Assembly: GCF_947493565.1 (NCBI RefSeq)
Contig: NZ_CANLRG010000003.1
Span: forward strand, 186,001 to 250,000
Length of the DNA stretch: 64,000 nucleotides
Reading direction: 5' to 3'
Source of the DNA: an uncultured Lutibacter sp.
GTDB lineage: Bacteria; Bacteroidota; Bacteroidia; Flavobacteriales; Flavobacteriaceae
A program made the position numbers and the translations under genes. Below are positions 38,381 to 45,682 of this stretch, piece by piece (position 1 is the first letter of the stretch; each line of letters opens with the position of its first letter). The notes beneath the pieces are model-generated. The model did no database searches, had not been told where the DNA came from, and saw only the letters and a program-made list of their open reading frames with translations.

Positions 38381-38851
38381 TTATTGTAGCCAAGCGTTTA
38401 ACATCCAAATTGTTTTTTCTTGTTCCGCAATAAAATCACTCATCATAGAGTTGGTCCCTTCATCATTAGCCTCTCCCGAAGCTTCTAAAATAATTCTTTC
38501 AATTTTCAGTAATTCTGATAATGAGGTAACTACCAACTGAACAGCTTCAACATCATTAGTTACATTTTTACCTACAGGTACTTTTGCCAATTCTGTATAA
38601 TCATTAAAAGTATGTAGTGGAGTACCTCCTAATGTTAAAATACGCTCTGCAATCAAATCTATTTTTTCTTGTGAGTCTGTATAAAACTCTTCAAATTTAA
38701 CATGTAATTCAAAAAAAGATTTTCCTTTAATATTCCAGTGTAACCCTCTTAAATTTTGATAATACACTTGAAAATTTGCTAATAAACCGTTTAAATCTTT
38801 TGCTAAACTTTCAGTTTCCTTTTTATCTAATCCAATAATTGTTGTATTCAT
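38381..38851 (-). CDS. dps: Dps/ferritin-like DNA-protection protein
   Basis: A 156-residue Dps that forms a 12-subunit shell, oxidises Fe(II) with peroxide and stores iron. The ferroxidase-site motif GLHWNIKGKSFFELHVKFEE carries the conserved His and Asp/Glu ligands, followed by DLIAERILTLGG. It is divergent from oxyR, so peroxide control by that regulator is likely. Confidence 0.95.
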   Translation of the reverse strand: MNTTIIGLDKKETESLAKDLNGLLANFQVYYQNLRGLHWNIKGKSFFELHVKFEEFYTDSQEKIDLIAERILTLGGTPLHTFNDYTELAKVPVGKNVTNDVEAVQLVVTSLSELLKIERIILEASGEANDEGTNSMMSDFIAEQEKTIWMLNAWLQ

Positions 38852-38912
38852 AATATAGTTATTTTTTTGATTTAATTTCTAATACAAATATCTTCAAAAA
38901 AACTCTTAAAAT

Positions 38913-38950
38913 ATGATAATTATTATTGATAGTTTTAATATCTTTATCAT
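38913..38950. promoter_or_regulatory. Candidate OxyR operator region between dps and oxyR
   Basis: In the 113-base divergent gap, a 7-bp inverted repeat ATGATAA/TTATCAT (38913-38919 with 38944-38950) encloses GATA...TATC half-sites (38928-38931, 38939-38942). LysR-type regulators bind such AT-rich dyads. The match to the E. coli OxyR consensus is poor, so this is only a candidate. Confidence 0.35.
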
Positions 38951-38964
38951 AAATATTTATAACT

Positions 38965-39912
38965 ATGACCATTACTCAATTAAAATATGTTTTAGCGGTT
39001 GCAGAATATCAAAATTTTACTGTAGCATCTGAACATTGTTTTGTTACCCAACCTACGTTGAGTATGCAAATACAAAAATTAGAAGAAGAACTAGAAACTC
39101 AAATTTTTAATAGAAAAAAGAAACCAATTCAACTTACTGAAGTTGGTGAAAAAATAATTGAACAAGCTAAAATAATTGTTGATGAAAGTAACCGAATTAA
39201 TGATATAGTAGATCAACAAAAAGGGTTTATTGGTGGGGACTTTAGGTTAGGTATTATTCCAACTATTATGCCTACACTACTTCCTTTATTTTTAAAAGTT
39301 TTTATAAAAAAATACCCTAAAGTAAATTTAAAAATTGAAGAACTCACAACCGAAGAAATTGTAAAAAAATTAGTTGATGGACATATTGATGTTGCCATTG
39401 CAGCAACCCCTTTAGAAAATGAAGCTATCAAAGAACGTGTTTTATATTACGAACCATTTGTTGGTTTTGTACCAAAAGAACATCGGCTTTTTAAAAATGA
39501 CACCTTAGATGTAGAAAATTTAGAAATTGATGATATTCTACTTTTGGAAGATGGGCATTGTTTTAAAGAAAGTATTTTAAACCTATGTAGTACCTTTGGT
39601 AACAAAAATCAACATTTTCAACTACATAGTGGAAGCTTTGATACTTTAATAAAGTTATCTAAAGAAGGGTTAGGGATGACCTTACTTCCATATCTTCAAA
39701 CATTAGATGTAAACACCAATGATCAAGTTTATTTAAAAGAATTTAAAGAGCCTGTACCGGCAAGAGAAGTAAGCATCATCTATCACAAATCTCAATTGAA
39801 AATTCATTTAATTGAAACTTTAAAAAGTGTAATAGATAGCGTAATTAGAGGTGTAATTGCCTTTAATGATGTTAAAATTATAAGCCCTATCCAAAAAAGA
39901 AAAGGAGCCTAA
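38965..39912 (+). CDS. oxyR: OxyR-like hydrogen-peroxide-responsive LysR regulator
   Basis: A 315-residue LysR-type regulator. The winged helix-turn-helix covers residues 1-60 (MTITQLKYVLAVAEYQNF, TQPTLSMQIQKLEEEL). The effector domain contains GHCFKESILNLC, two Cys nine residues apart in the same spacing as the redox pair Cys199/Cys208 of E. coli OxyR. GSFDTLIKLSKEGLGMTLLP is another OxyR landmark. It is divergent from dps, its usual target. Its last codons form the left arm of a terminator. Confidence 0.92.
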   Translation: MTITQLKYVLAVAEYQNFTVASEHCFVTQPTLSMQIQKLEEELETQIFNRKKKPIQLTEVGEKIIEQAKIIVDESNRINDIVDQQKGFIGGDFRLGIIPTIMPTLLPLFLKVFIKKYPKVNLKIEELTTEEIVKKLVDGHIDVAIAATPLENEAIKERVLYYEPFVGFVPKEHRLFKNDTLDVENLEIDDILLLEDGHCFKESILNLCSTFGNKNQHFQLHSGSFDTLIKLSKEGLGMTLLPYLQTLDVNTNDQVYLKEFKEPVPAREVSIIYHKSQLKIHLIETLKSVIDSVIRGVIAFNDVKIISPIQKRKGA

Positions 39913-39923
39913 GGCTCCTTTTC
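39899..39923. terminator. Bidirectional terminator overlapping the oxyR stop
   Basis: An 11-bp perfect stem GAAAAGGAGCC/GGCTCCTTTTC with a 3-base loop that is the oxyR stop codon TAA. It also lies just beyond the end of the convergent 66-residue gene. Confidence 0.85.
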
Positions 39924-39924
39924 T

Positions 39925-40125
39925 TTAATTTCTTTCTACTAAAGCTAAACATCTATGTAACTCTGGTTTATTTGAGGTGAATTCTTTTAGCCAAAAATAT
40001 AATTCTTTTATTTCATAGGGTAATAATCTGTTAACTGCTTTTTCTAATTCTTTTTTAAACAATTCTGTGTTAAAGCTAACTTTTTCGAGTACAGTTTTAG
40101 TGTACTCAAACATTGCTCTTGCCAT
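39925..40125 (-). CDS. Conserved small helical protein (66 residues)
   Basis: A 66-residue protein, MARAMFEYTKTVLEKVSF..., predicted mostly alpha-helical with amphipathic pattern (LFKKELEKAVNRLLPYEIKEL). The pattern resembles short hypothetical proteins I have seen in Bacteroidetes, but no function is known to me. It is a single gene converging on oxyR. Confidence 0.7.
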   Translation of the reverse strand: MARAMFEYTKTVLEKVSFNTELFKKELEKAVNRLLPYEIKELYFWLKEFTSNKPELHRCLALVERN

Positions 40126-40240
40126 AGATTAAAATTTTTTAGTTGGTTAAAAATAAGAACGTATTTATTGGTTAATTATTGTACCAATTTACAAAAAAAA
40201 AATATATTTTAAAATAGTCTTAAATAAATATATTTAACGA

Positions 40241-40507
40241 TTATAATTTATTTACTTTTTCTATCAAAGCATCTGCTTTAGCGTGTAATTCTTTTTCTAC
40301 TGATTTAAAATGTGCTTTTTTATTTTCCACATCTTTTTTATGAACCATATCAATCATACTATCAAATGCTTCAATAGCTTCTTCTATAATGGCTTCAGAA
40401 GCTTTGGTATCAGCTTTTGGATTTAATAATTCCCAAGTGTAACACTCTTCAATAATATCTCCTAAAACGTAATTAATATCTTTTTTTAAATTTTTTATAC
40501 TTGCCAT
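40241..40507 (-). CDS. Small helical protein of unknown function (88 residues)
   Basis: An 88-residue soluble, highly helical and charged protein. It begins MASIKNLKKDINYVLGDI, has EECYTWELLNPKADTKAS in the middle and a Lys/Glu-rich coiled-coil-like tail (ENKKAHFKSVEKELHAKADA). Many Flavobacteria carry similar proteins of unknown role. I place the start at 40507; a longer frame to 40534 adds nine poorly conserved-looking residues. Confidence 0.72.
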   Translation of the reverse strand: MASIKNLKKDINYVLGDIIEECYTWELLNPKADTKASEAIIEEAIEAFDSMIDMVHKKDVENKKAHFKSVEKELHAKADALIEKVNKL

Positions 40508-40578
40508 AATTATTGAATTTATTAATAAGTGCAAATTTACAAGATTTTAATGATTAAATAATTATTTTATCAATAATG

Positions 40579-40608
40579 TTTGTTAATTAAAATAATTGAT
40601 TATTTTTG
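40579..40608 (+). promoter_or_regulatory. Promoter with no clear protein gene behind it
   Basis: TTTG (40579-40582), 18 bases, then TATTTTTG (40601-40608), a good Bacteroidetes promoter. The predicted start (about 40613) is only about four bases before the first ATG, so the transcript is either leaderless or non-coding. Confidence 0.6.
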
Positions 40609-40612
40609 GTTC

Positions 40613-40825
40613 AATTATGAAAGCAAATTTAGTCATACAATCAATTATTAAAACAGTCATTAAGGATCTGCGCTCCTTAATTTCGTTTGTGTGTATTACC
40701 TATACCATGTGTATTTTAAAACAACAAGGCAAAACCACTAAAGGCACTTTCAGTTATTATGAATAATATTTAACATAAATTATATAATATTTAAAAGGTG
40801 CTTTTTTCAAAAAGCACCTTTTTTT
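40613..40825 (+). ncRNA. Candidate small RNA (or leaderless 49-residue ORF)
   Basis: About 210 bases bounded by the promoter at 40601-40608 and a strong terminator at 40793-40825. An internal 8-bp hairpin, ATTAAGGA/TCCTTAAT with a 7-base loop, lies at 40659-40681. A 49-codon frame (40617-40766, starting MKANLVIQSIIKTV) is open inside it, with unusual use of CTG, CGC, GTG and TCG codons for this genome. I cannot decide between a structured RNA and a small protein. Confidence 0.4.
40793..40825 (+). terminator. Strong terminator of the orphan cassette
   Basis: A 14-bp perfect stem AAAAGGTGCTTTTT/AAAAAGCACCTTTT with a 2-base loop, followed by T5. It ends the transcript begun at about 40613. Confidence 0.88.
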
Positions 40826-40857
40826 ATATCAAAATTATTAATTAAAAAACAACTATT

Positions 40858-40971
40858 ATGAAACATGTAATCTTAATGCAACAAGTCTATTTAACTATTT
40901 CAACGCTTTGTAAACAATTATTATCAAAAAGAAATAGACACATACCTATACCCTTAATAATACATCACTAA
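40858..40971 (+). CDS. Possible 37-residue leader peptide
   Basis: An ATG frame of 37 codons (MKHVILMQQVYLTISTLC...), ending 10 bases before the ATG of the next gene. It is preceded by the A-rich AACAACTATT context usual for starts here. It could be a leader peptide coupled to the next gene, or chance. Confidence 0.25.
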   Translation: MKHVILMQQVYLTISTLCKQLLSKRNRHIPIPLIIHH

Positions 40972-40981
40972 AAATTTGAAA

Positions 40982-41344
40982 ATGAAAACTATTGAAAACA
41001 CATACCCTAGCCCTAAAAAATATTTTACAGTTACTAAAAAAGACATTAATAATAACAATGCACTATTAACCAATGTACTTTATAATGAAATGGAAAATTT
41101 TGTAAAAAATATAATTGTTTCACATAAAGAAACAGTTGTTCCAACTCCAAAACTTTATAAATTACAAGTATTAAAAAATGCATTTTTAAATGATAAATTG
41201 CTTCTTAAATCTCAAATCATCAAATACAACACTTCTGAGCTACATTTGTTAACAAAAGTAATGCTTCATTCTAATACTAATGATACCATTTGTAAGGCAG
41301 TTTTTAAATTTCCTTTAATTACTCCCAATGTAATGGCTTCCTAA
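40982..41344 (+). CDS. Unknown protein (120 residues), possibly hotdog-like
   Basis: A 120-residue soluble protein starting MKTIENTYPSPKKYFTV. The second half (LLLKSQIIKYNTSELHLLTKVML and DTICKAVFKFPLI) has an alternating-strand pattern reminiscent of hotdog-fold thioesterases. No catalytic residue is evident, so this is a weak resemblance. It converges on the peroxiredoxin gene with a shared terminator. Confidence 0.6.
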   Translation: MKTIENTYPSPKKYFTVTKKDINNNNALLTNVLYNEMENFVKNIIVSHKETVVPTPKLYKLQVLKNAFLNDKLLLKSQIIKYNTSELHLLTKVMLHSNTNDTICKAVFKFPLITPNVMAS

Positions 41345-41346
41345 AA

Positions 41347-41386
41347 AAAAGAACAATAAGGTTAAATTTAGCCTTATTGTTCTTTT
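41347..41386. terminator. Bidirectional terminator overlapping the peroxiredoxin 3' end
   Basis: A 15-bp perfect stem AAAAGAACAATAAGG/CCTTATTGTTCTTTT (41347-41361 with 41372-41386), loop of 10 bases. The last peroxiredoxin codons and its stop lie in the right arm. Confidence 0.88.
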
Positions 41387-41901
41387 AGTTTTTTAAGAGC
41401 TATTTCTATATGTTTTTCTGCTTCAAACTGATTGTTAAAAATATAATCAACTCTTCCTTTTTTATTTATTATATAAGTAACTCTTCCAGGTAAAATAAAC
41501 ATACTTTTAGGAACTCCAAACAGTTTTCTAATAACATTATTAGTATCTGCTAATAAAGTAAATGGCAAATTATATTTTTCTTCAAATTTTTTGTGAGAAT
41601 GAACACTATCACTACTAATTCCAATAACTAACGCATTTAAATCTGAAAATAATTCAAAATCATCTCTAAACTTACAAGCTTCTTTAGTGCATCCTGGGGT
41701 ATCATCTTTTGGATAAAAATAAATCACTATTGGTCTATTTAGTTTATTGTTAACTGTAAATTTATTTCCATTTTGATCCAATAATGTAAATGATGGAACT
41801 ACATCTCCAATCTCAATTTTTTCCATTGTAGTATCTGTTATTTTCTTTAAAAGAATGAAAATTCCAATTAAAATTAAACCTATAAAAATTACTTTTTTCA
41901 T
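41374..41901 (-). CDS. Membrane-anchored peroxiredoxin, BCP/PrxQ type
   Basis: Thiol peroxidase that reduces H2O2 or organic peroxides. At 175 residues it is about 20 longer than BCP because of an N-terminal transmembrane anchor (residues 3-20, VIFIGLILIGIFILL). The core has the peroxidatic and resolving Cys in PKDDTPGCTKEACKFRD, five residues apart as in BCP. It would therefore act at the periplasmic face (inferred). An internal Met (MEKIEIGDVV, near residue 26) could give a soluble form. Oxidative-stress genes oxyR and dps are 2-3 kb away. Confidence 0.92.
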   Translation of the reverse strand: MKKVIFIGLILIGIFILLKKITDTTMEKIEIGDVVPSFTLLDQNGNKFTVNNKLNRPIVIYFYPKDDTPGCTKEACKFRDDFELFSDLNALVIGISSDSVHSHKKFEEKYNLPFTLLADTNNVIRKLFGVPKSMFILPGRVTYIINKKGRVDYIFNNQFEAEKHIEIALKKLKEQ

Positions 41902-41973
41902 GCTAAACTTTTAAACAAATATCATTTAAAATATTTAATTGGTTAATTTTGTCAAGTAAAAAGAGTACAACTG

Positions 41974-42981
41974 ATGAAAAATTTTATTGAAAATTTACCT
42001 AAAGCAGAATTGCATTTGCATATTGAAGGGTCTTTTGAACCTGAACTAATGTTTAAAATTGCTAAAAGAAATAATATCAAAATTCCCTATGATACAGTAG
42101 CCGAAATTGAAGAAGCTTATAAATTTAATTGCTTACAGGATTTTTTAGATATTTATTATCAAGGTGCAGGCGTGCTAACCTCCGAACAAGATTTTTATGA
42201 TTTAACTTATAGTTATCTGCAAAAATGTGCCAACCAAAATGTAAGGCATACTGAGATAATGTTTGATCCACAAACTCATACAGAACGTGGTATTCCATTT
42301 GAAGTTGTAATTAATGGAATTTCCAAAGCTTGTAAAGATGCCGAAGAAAAATTAAACATTTCATCATTTTTAATTATGAGCTATTTGCGCCATTTAAGCG
42401 AAGAAGATGCTTTTAAAACATTAAAAGAATCACTTCCTTTTAAATCTAAAATTAAAGCAATTGGCCTAGACTCCTCTGAAAAAGGAAATCCACCTTCAAA
42501 ATTTAAAAATGTTTATAAAGCCTCAGTAAAAGAAGGTTATATACCAGTTGCCCATGCCGGAGAAGAAGGTAATGCCGATTATATTTGGGAAGCTATAGAT
42601 ATTTTAGGAATAAAACGTATTGACCACGGAAATAATTCTTTACAAGATGAAACTTTAGTCAAAGAAATCGTAAAACGAAATTTGGCATTAACTGTATGCC
42701 CACTTTCTAACACCGCATTACAAGTAGTTGATGATTTGAAAAATCATCCTTTAAAAAAAATGATGGAGTTAGGGTTAAAAGTTACCATAAACTCTGATGA
42801 TCCAGCCTATTTTGGAGGACAAGTAAACAAAAATTATATTGAAATTCAAAAAGCCTTAAATTTAACAAAGTCAGATATTTATGAGTTAGCAAAAAACTCT
42901 TTTAACTATTCTTTATTAGAAGATGAAAAAAAACAACAATATTTAAACGAATTAGAAGTTTATTACACAAACAATAAGTAA
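41974..42981 (+). CDS. add: Adenosine deaminase
   Basis: Zinc hydrolase that converts adenosine to inosine. The protein has 335 residues. Metal and catalytic motifs are KAELHLHIEGS (HxH), PVAHAGEEG (His and catalytic Glu nearby), RIDHGNNSL and TINSDDPAYFGG (catalytic Asp). A TAATTTTG promoter-like box lies at 41944-41951. Adenine-type deaminases share this fold; LHIEGS and length fit either adenosine or adenine deaminase, so the substrate is likely but not certain. Confidence 0.88.
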   Translation: MKNFIENLPKAELHLHIEGSFEPELMFKIAKRNNIKIPYDTVAEIEEAYKFNCLQDFLDIYYQGAGVLTSEQDFYDLTYSYLQKCANQNVRHTEIMFDPQTHTERGIPFEVVINGISKACKDAEEKLNISSFLIMSYLRHLSEEDAFKTLKESLPFKSKIKAIGLDSSEKGNPPSKFKNVYKASVKEGYIPVAHAGEEGNADYIWEAIDILGIKRIDHGNNSLQDETLVKEIVKRNLALTVCPLSNTALQVVDDLKNHPLKKMMELGLKVTINSDDPAYFGGQVNKNYIEIQKALNLTKSDIYELAKNSFNYSLLEDEKKQQYLNELEVYYTNNK

Positions 42982-43018
42982 AATTTAAGCTCGTTATTAA
43001 ACAAAAACTAACCAATAT

Positions 43019-43609
43019 ATGTTAAAAAAATTAATTTTAGCTTTCACTGCATTTTTAATAACTACAACAGTATTTAGCCAAACTACAAAGAGATTTATTG
43101 ATACAGGTTCTGTAAAAAATCAGTTTGATTATTTAATTGATGAATCCAATAAATACCAAGATTATAAAGTTGTTAAATACAATTGGTTGGTGAAATTAAA
43201 GTCTAATGTTTCTGATTCTTTGTCAGCTTCCAAAAAAGAAATTATTTCAAATTATAATTCTATACAAGCACAAAAGAAAACTATTGATAGTTTAATGGCA
43301 GCCGTTAATACTTCTACAAATCAAATTACTTCATTAAATACCCAAATTGAAAGTATTTCATTGTTTGGAATTCAGTTTAAAAAAGATACATTTAAAACTA
43401 TCTTTTTTGTAATTATTGGAATTTTAGCAATTTTACTTCTCTTCTTTATTACTAAATATAAACATGGTTTTAGTATTATTAAAGAAACTAAACTCTCTTT
43501 AAAAGAACTTGAAGATGAATATGAAAATCATAGAAAAAGGGCATTAGAACGTGAACAAAAAGTTATGAGAAAACTTCAAGATGAGTTAAATAAGAATAAA
43601 AAAGATTAA
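43019..43609 (+). CDS. Exported coiled-coil membrane protein of unknown function
   Basis: A 196-residue protein with a signal peptide (cleaved about residue 20, TTVFSQ), a polar periplasmic region with coiled-coil potential (IQAQKKTIDSLMAAVN, about residues 80-115), one transmembrane helix at about 130-147 (IFFVIIGILAILLLFFI) and a charged cytoplasmic coiled-coil tail. I do not recognise a family; such proteins are common in Flavobacteriia. Confidence 0.75.
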   Translation: MLKKLILAFTAFLITTTVFSQTTKRFIDTGSVKNQFDYLIDESNKYQDYKVVKYNWLVKLKSNVSDSLSASKKEIISNYNSIQAQKKTIDSLMAAVNTSTNQITSLNTQIESISLFGIQFKKDTFKTIFFVIIGILAILLLFFITKYKHGFSIIKETKLSLKELEDEYENHRKRALEREQKVMRKLQDELNKNKKD

Positions 43610-43681
43610 AACTCATCTGTTAATTTTACAAAAAATAGTAACTTGTAGTGTTATAAAGTAATTAATTTAATTTTTTGCACT

Positions 43682-43891
43682 ATGAAAAAAAATATTGGAA
43701 ACGCCGATAAATTATTAAGAATCCTATTTGCTATAGCAATTATCGTCTTATATTACACCAATGTTATATCTGGTATGCTAGCTATTATACTTATGGCTGT
43801 TGGTATTATTTTATTAGTAACCGTCTTAGCTAATTTTTGCCCACTATATACAATTTTTGGAATAAACACAGGAAATTCTTCCAAAAAATAA
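43682..43891 (+). CDS. DUF2892 (YgaP-like) small membrane protein
   Basis: A 69-residue protein with two transmembrane segments (about 10-25 and 33-50). The opening KKNIGNADKLLRILFAIAI and the second helix ending ANFCPLYTIFGINT are the DUF2892 signature. Function is unknown; it is often found with rhodanese or sulfur genes, which are not seen here. Confidence 0.9.
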   Translation: MKKNIGNADKLLRILFAIAIIVLYYTNVISGMLAIILMAVGIILLVTVLANFCPLYTIFGINTGNSSKK

Positions 43892-43917
43892 GGGTATTTA
43901 ATAAAGATGGTTATTTA

Positions 43918-44328
43918 TTATTCGCCCGAATAAGTAACATAATTTCTAGGAGTTTCATAAAGCGTTACTATCAATTCCAACTTCGTATCTATTTTAGATC
44001 TAAGCTTGTTGTAAATAACTACTGCTATATTTTCGGCTGTTGGATTTAAAGTTTTAAATTCAGAAACTTCTTCATTTAAATTTTTATGATCTAATTTTTC
44101 CTCTATTTCAGTTTCAATCAAATGTTTTAATACCTTCATGTCCATCACAAAACCTGTTTCTGGATGAATTTCACCTTTTACAGAAACTATTAATTCATAA
44201 TTATGCCCATGATAATGTGGATTTGAGCATTTTCCGAAAACTGTTGCATTACGTGCATCAGACCATTCACCATTATACAATCGGTGTGCAGCATTAAAGT
44301 GTGCTTTTCTATGTACAGTAACTTTCAT
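43918..44328 (-). CDS. queD: 6-carboxytetrahydropterin synthase / PTPS-like
   Basis: Enzyme of queuosine-precursor synthesis that makes 6-carboxytetrahydropterin from 7,8-dihydroneopterin triphosphate. It has 136 residues. Zinc ligands are the His in FNAAHRL and HYHGHNYEL, and the catalytic Cys is in GKCSNPHYHGH. A Glu in LYETPRNYV fits the substrate site. It follows idi by 3 bases. Annotation as QueD versus a related PTPS cannot be settled without comparison. Confidence 0.9.
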   Translation of the reverse strand: MKVTVHRKAHFNAAHRLYNGEWSDARNATVFGKCSNPHYHGHNYELIVSVKGEIHPETGFVMDMKVLKHLIETEIEEKLDHKNLNEEVSEFKTLNPTAENIAVVIYNKLRSKIDTKLELIVTLYETPRNYVTYSGE

Positions 44329-44331
44329 GGA

Positions 44332-44850
44332 TTAATGAATTATAAAATCGTAAAATTTTTCAAAAATAATTTTAAACCACTCCGTATATAATGCTGGTTG
44401 ATGTTGTATGTCATTTTTTACAGCTTCTAAAGTCATCCATTTATAGCTCTCTACCTCTTCTTTATTTAGAATTGGATTTTCATTATAATAGCCAACCATA
44501 ATATGATCTAGCTCATGCTCAGTTAAACCATTATCAAATGGGGCTTTATAAATAAATGATGTTTTTTCTTCTAACTCACAAACAAAACCCATTTCCTCTT
44601 GCAATCTCCTTTTTCCAGCTTCTAGATTACTTTCCCCATCTCGTTGATGACTGCAGCAAGTATTGGTCCACAACAATGGTGAATGATATTTATCAGCAGC
44701 CCTTTGTTGTAAAAGAAGTTCATTTTTATCATTAAAAATAAAAACTGAAAAAGCGCGATGTAATAAGGCTTTTTCATGGGCTTCCATCTTAGGCATTAAA
44801 CCAATTTTTTCGTCTTTTTCATTTACTAAAATAACTTGTTCTTCTCTCAT
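44332..44850 (-). CDS. idi: Isopentenyl-diphosphate delta-isomerase (type I)
   Basis: Interconverts IPP and DMAPP for isoprenoid synthesis. It has 172 residues, NUDIX-fold type I. The active-site Cys is in LWTNTCCSHQ, the acid residues are in RRLQEEMGF and TEHELDHIMVGY, all typical. queD follows directly, so the two are probably one transcript. Confidence 0.94.
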   Translation of the reverse strand: MREEQVILVNEKDEKIGLMPKMEAHEKALLHRAFSVFIFNDKNELLLQQRAADKYHSPLLWTNTCCSHQRDGESNLEAGKRRLQEEMGFVCELEEKTSFIYKAPFDNGLTEHELDHIMVGYYNENPILNKEEVESYKWMTLEAVKNDIQHQPALYTEWFKIIFEKFYDFIIH

Positions 44851-44983
44851 TTTTTTATTTTAACTGCTACAAATTTACAATATTTAACTATGGTAAAGAA
44901 ATAATTTTACAAAGATATACATAGCTAATTATCAGCTTATTATAAATATTTAACAAAACTTTATAAAAGATTAACATTTTATG

Positions 44984-45016
44984 TGTTGCAACATCTATTG
45001 TTTAAACTTATATTTG
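44984..45016 (+). promoter_or_regulatory. Promoter with a palindromic operator over its -33 box
   Basis: TTG (44986-44988), 20 bases, TATATTTG (45009-45016). The -33 box is inside the perfect 10-bp palindrome TGTTGCAACA (44984-44993), a repressor-like site. MarR-type proteins bind comparable dyads, and a marR gene lies 180 bases downstream. Confidence 0.6.
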
Positions 45017-45020
45017 CGGT

Positions 45021-45152
45021 AGAAATGAAAGTTATTACAAAGTTTCATTTTTAATTTAATAAACCTTTTAACAAGGCTTAATTAATGTTCTTTTTTAAAT
45101 AGGATTGTGTAAAATAGACTTTACAGTTGAAAATTACACAGTCTTTTTTTTA
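45021..45152 (+). ncRNA. Short transcript ahead of marR (small RNA or attenuated leader)
   Basis: About 130 bases from the predicted start to a terminator: a 10-bp stem (45103-45112 with 45134-45143) followed by eight T. A shorter alternative stem, AGACT/AGTCT (45116-45120 with 45140-45144), competes with it, as in attenuators. The only frame from the start is nine codons (MKVITKFHF). It lies between the palindromic promoter and marR. Confidence 0.4.
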
Positions 45153-45196
45153 TTTTTGTTTATATTAGTAATGTTTAAAATATCTTTATTAGAAGT

Positions 45197-45616
45197 ATGC
45201 ATAAAAATGAGTTTGTAAAAGCTAGACTTAATATACATTATACCCACAATCAATTAAAACAACATTTAGAGAAAGAGTTAAAACCCTTAGATTTACCCTT
45301 AAATCAATTTTCAGTTTTAAATATTTTAAAAGAAGCTTATCCAAATTGTAGCTCCGTTAATTGTATAAAAGAAAAAATGATTGACAAAAATTCTGATGTA
45401 AGCAGGCTTGTAGATAGGTTATTGAATAAAAAACTAGTTATAAGAAAAGAATGCAAAACAGATCGTAGGCAAAAAGAAATTCAAATTAGTCAGCTTGGAA
45501 TAAAATTAATTGAAAAAATTGGCTGCCAAGAAAAACTTTTAAGCACTAAAATAAACCATCTATCCTTAGAAGAAGTCACTCAACTAAATCAACTTTTAGA
45601 AAAAATTAAAGAATAA
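45197..45616 (+). CDS. MarR-family transcriptional regulator
   Basis: A 139-residue winged helix-turn-helix regulator. The recognition helix is near residues 65-85 (KNSDVSRLVDRLLNKKL) and the wing is VIRKECKTDRRQKEIQIS with the conserved Asp-Arg-Arg. Two Cys in the NCSSVNCI segment (about residues 50-56) and others could be redox-sensitive, which is speculation. It probably acts on the TGTTGCAACA site upstream. Confidence 0.88.
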   Translation: MHKNEFVKARLNIHYTHNQLKQHLEKELKPLDLPLNQFSVLNILKEAYPNCSSVNCIKEKMIDKNSDVSRLVDRLLNKKLVIRKECKTDRRQKEIQISQLGIKLIEKIGCQEKLLSTKINHLSLEEVTQLNQLLEKIKE

Positions 45617-45634
45617 CATTTCCATTTCTACAAA

Positions 45635-45665
45635 TTGGCTATTCACCTATTTAAGGTTATATTTG
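45635..45665 (+). promoter_or_regulatory. Promoter of prfC
   Basis: TTG (45635-45637), 20 bases, TATATTTG (45658-45665), 17 bases before the prfC ATG. The same spacing and -7 box as the promoter at 45.0 kb. Confidence 0.7.
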
Positions 45666-45682
45666 CGCACAAATTTTGATAG

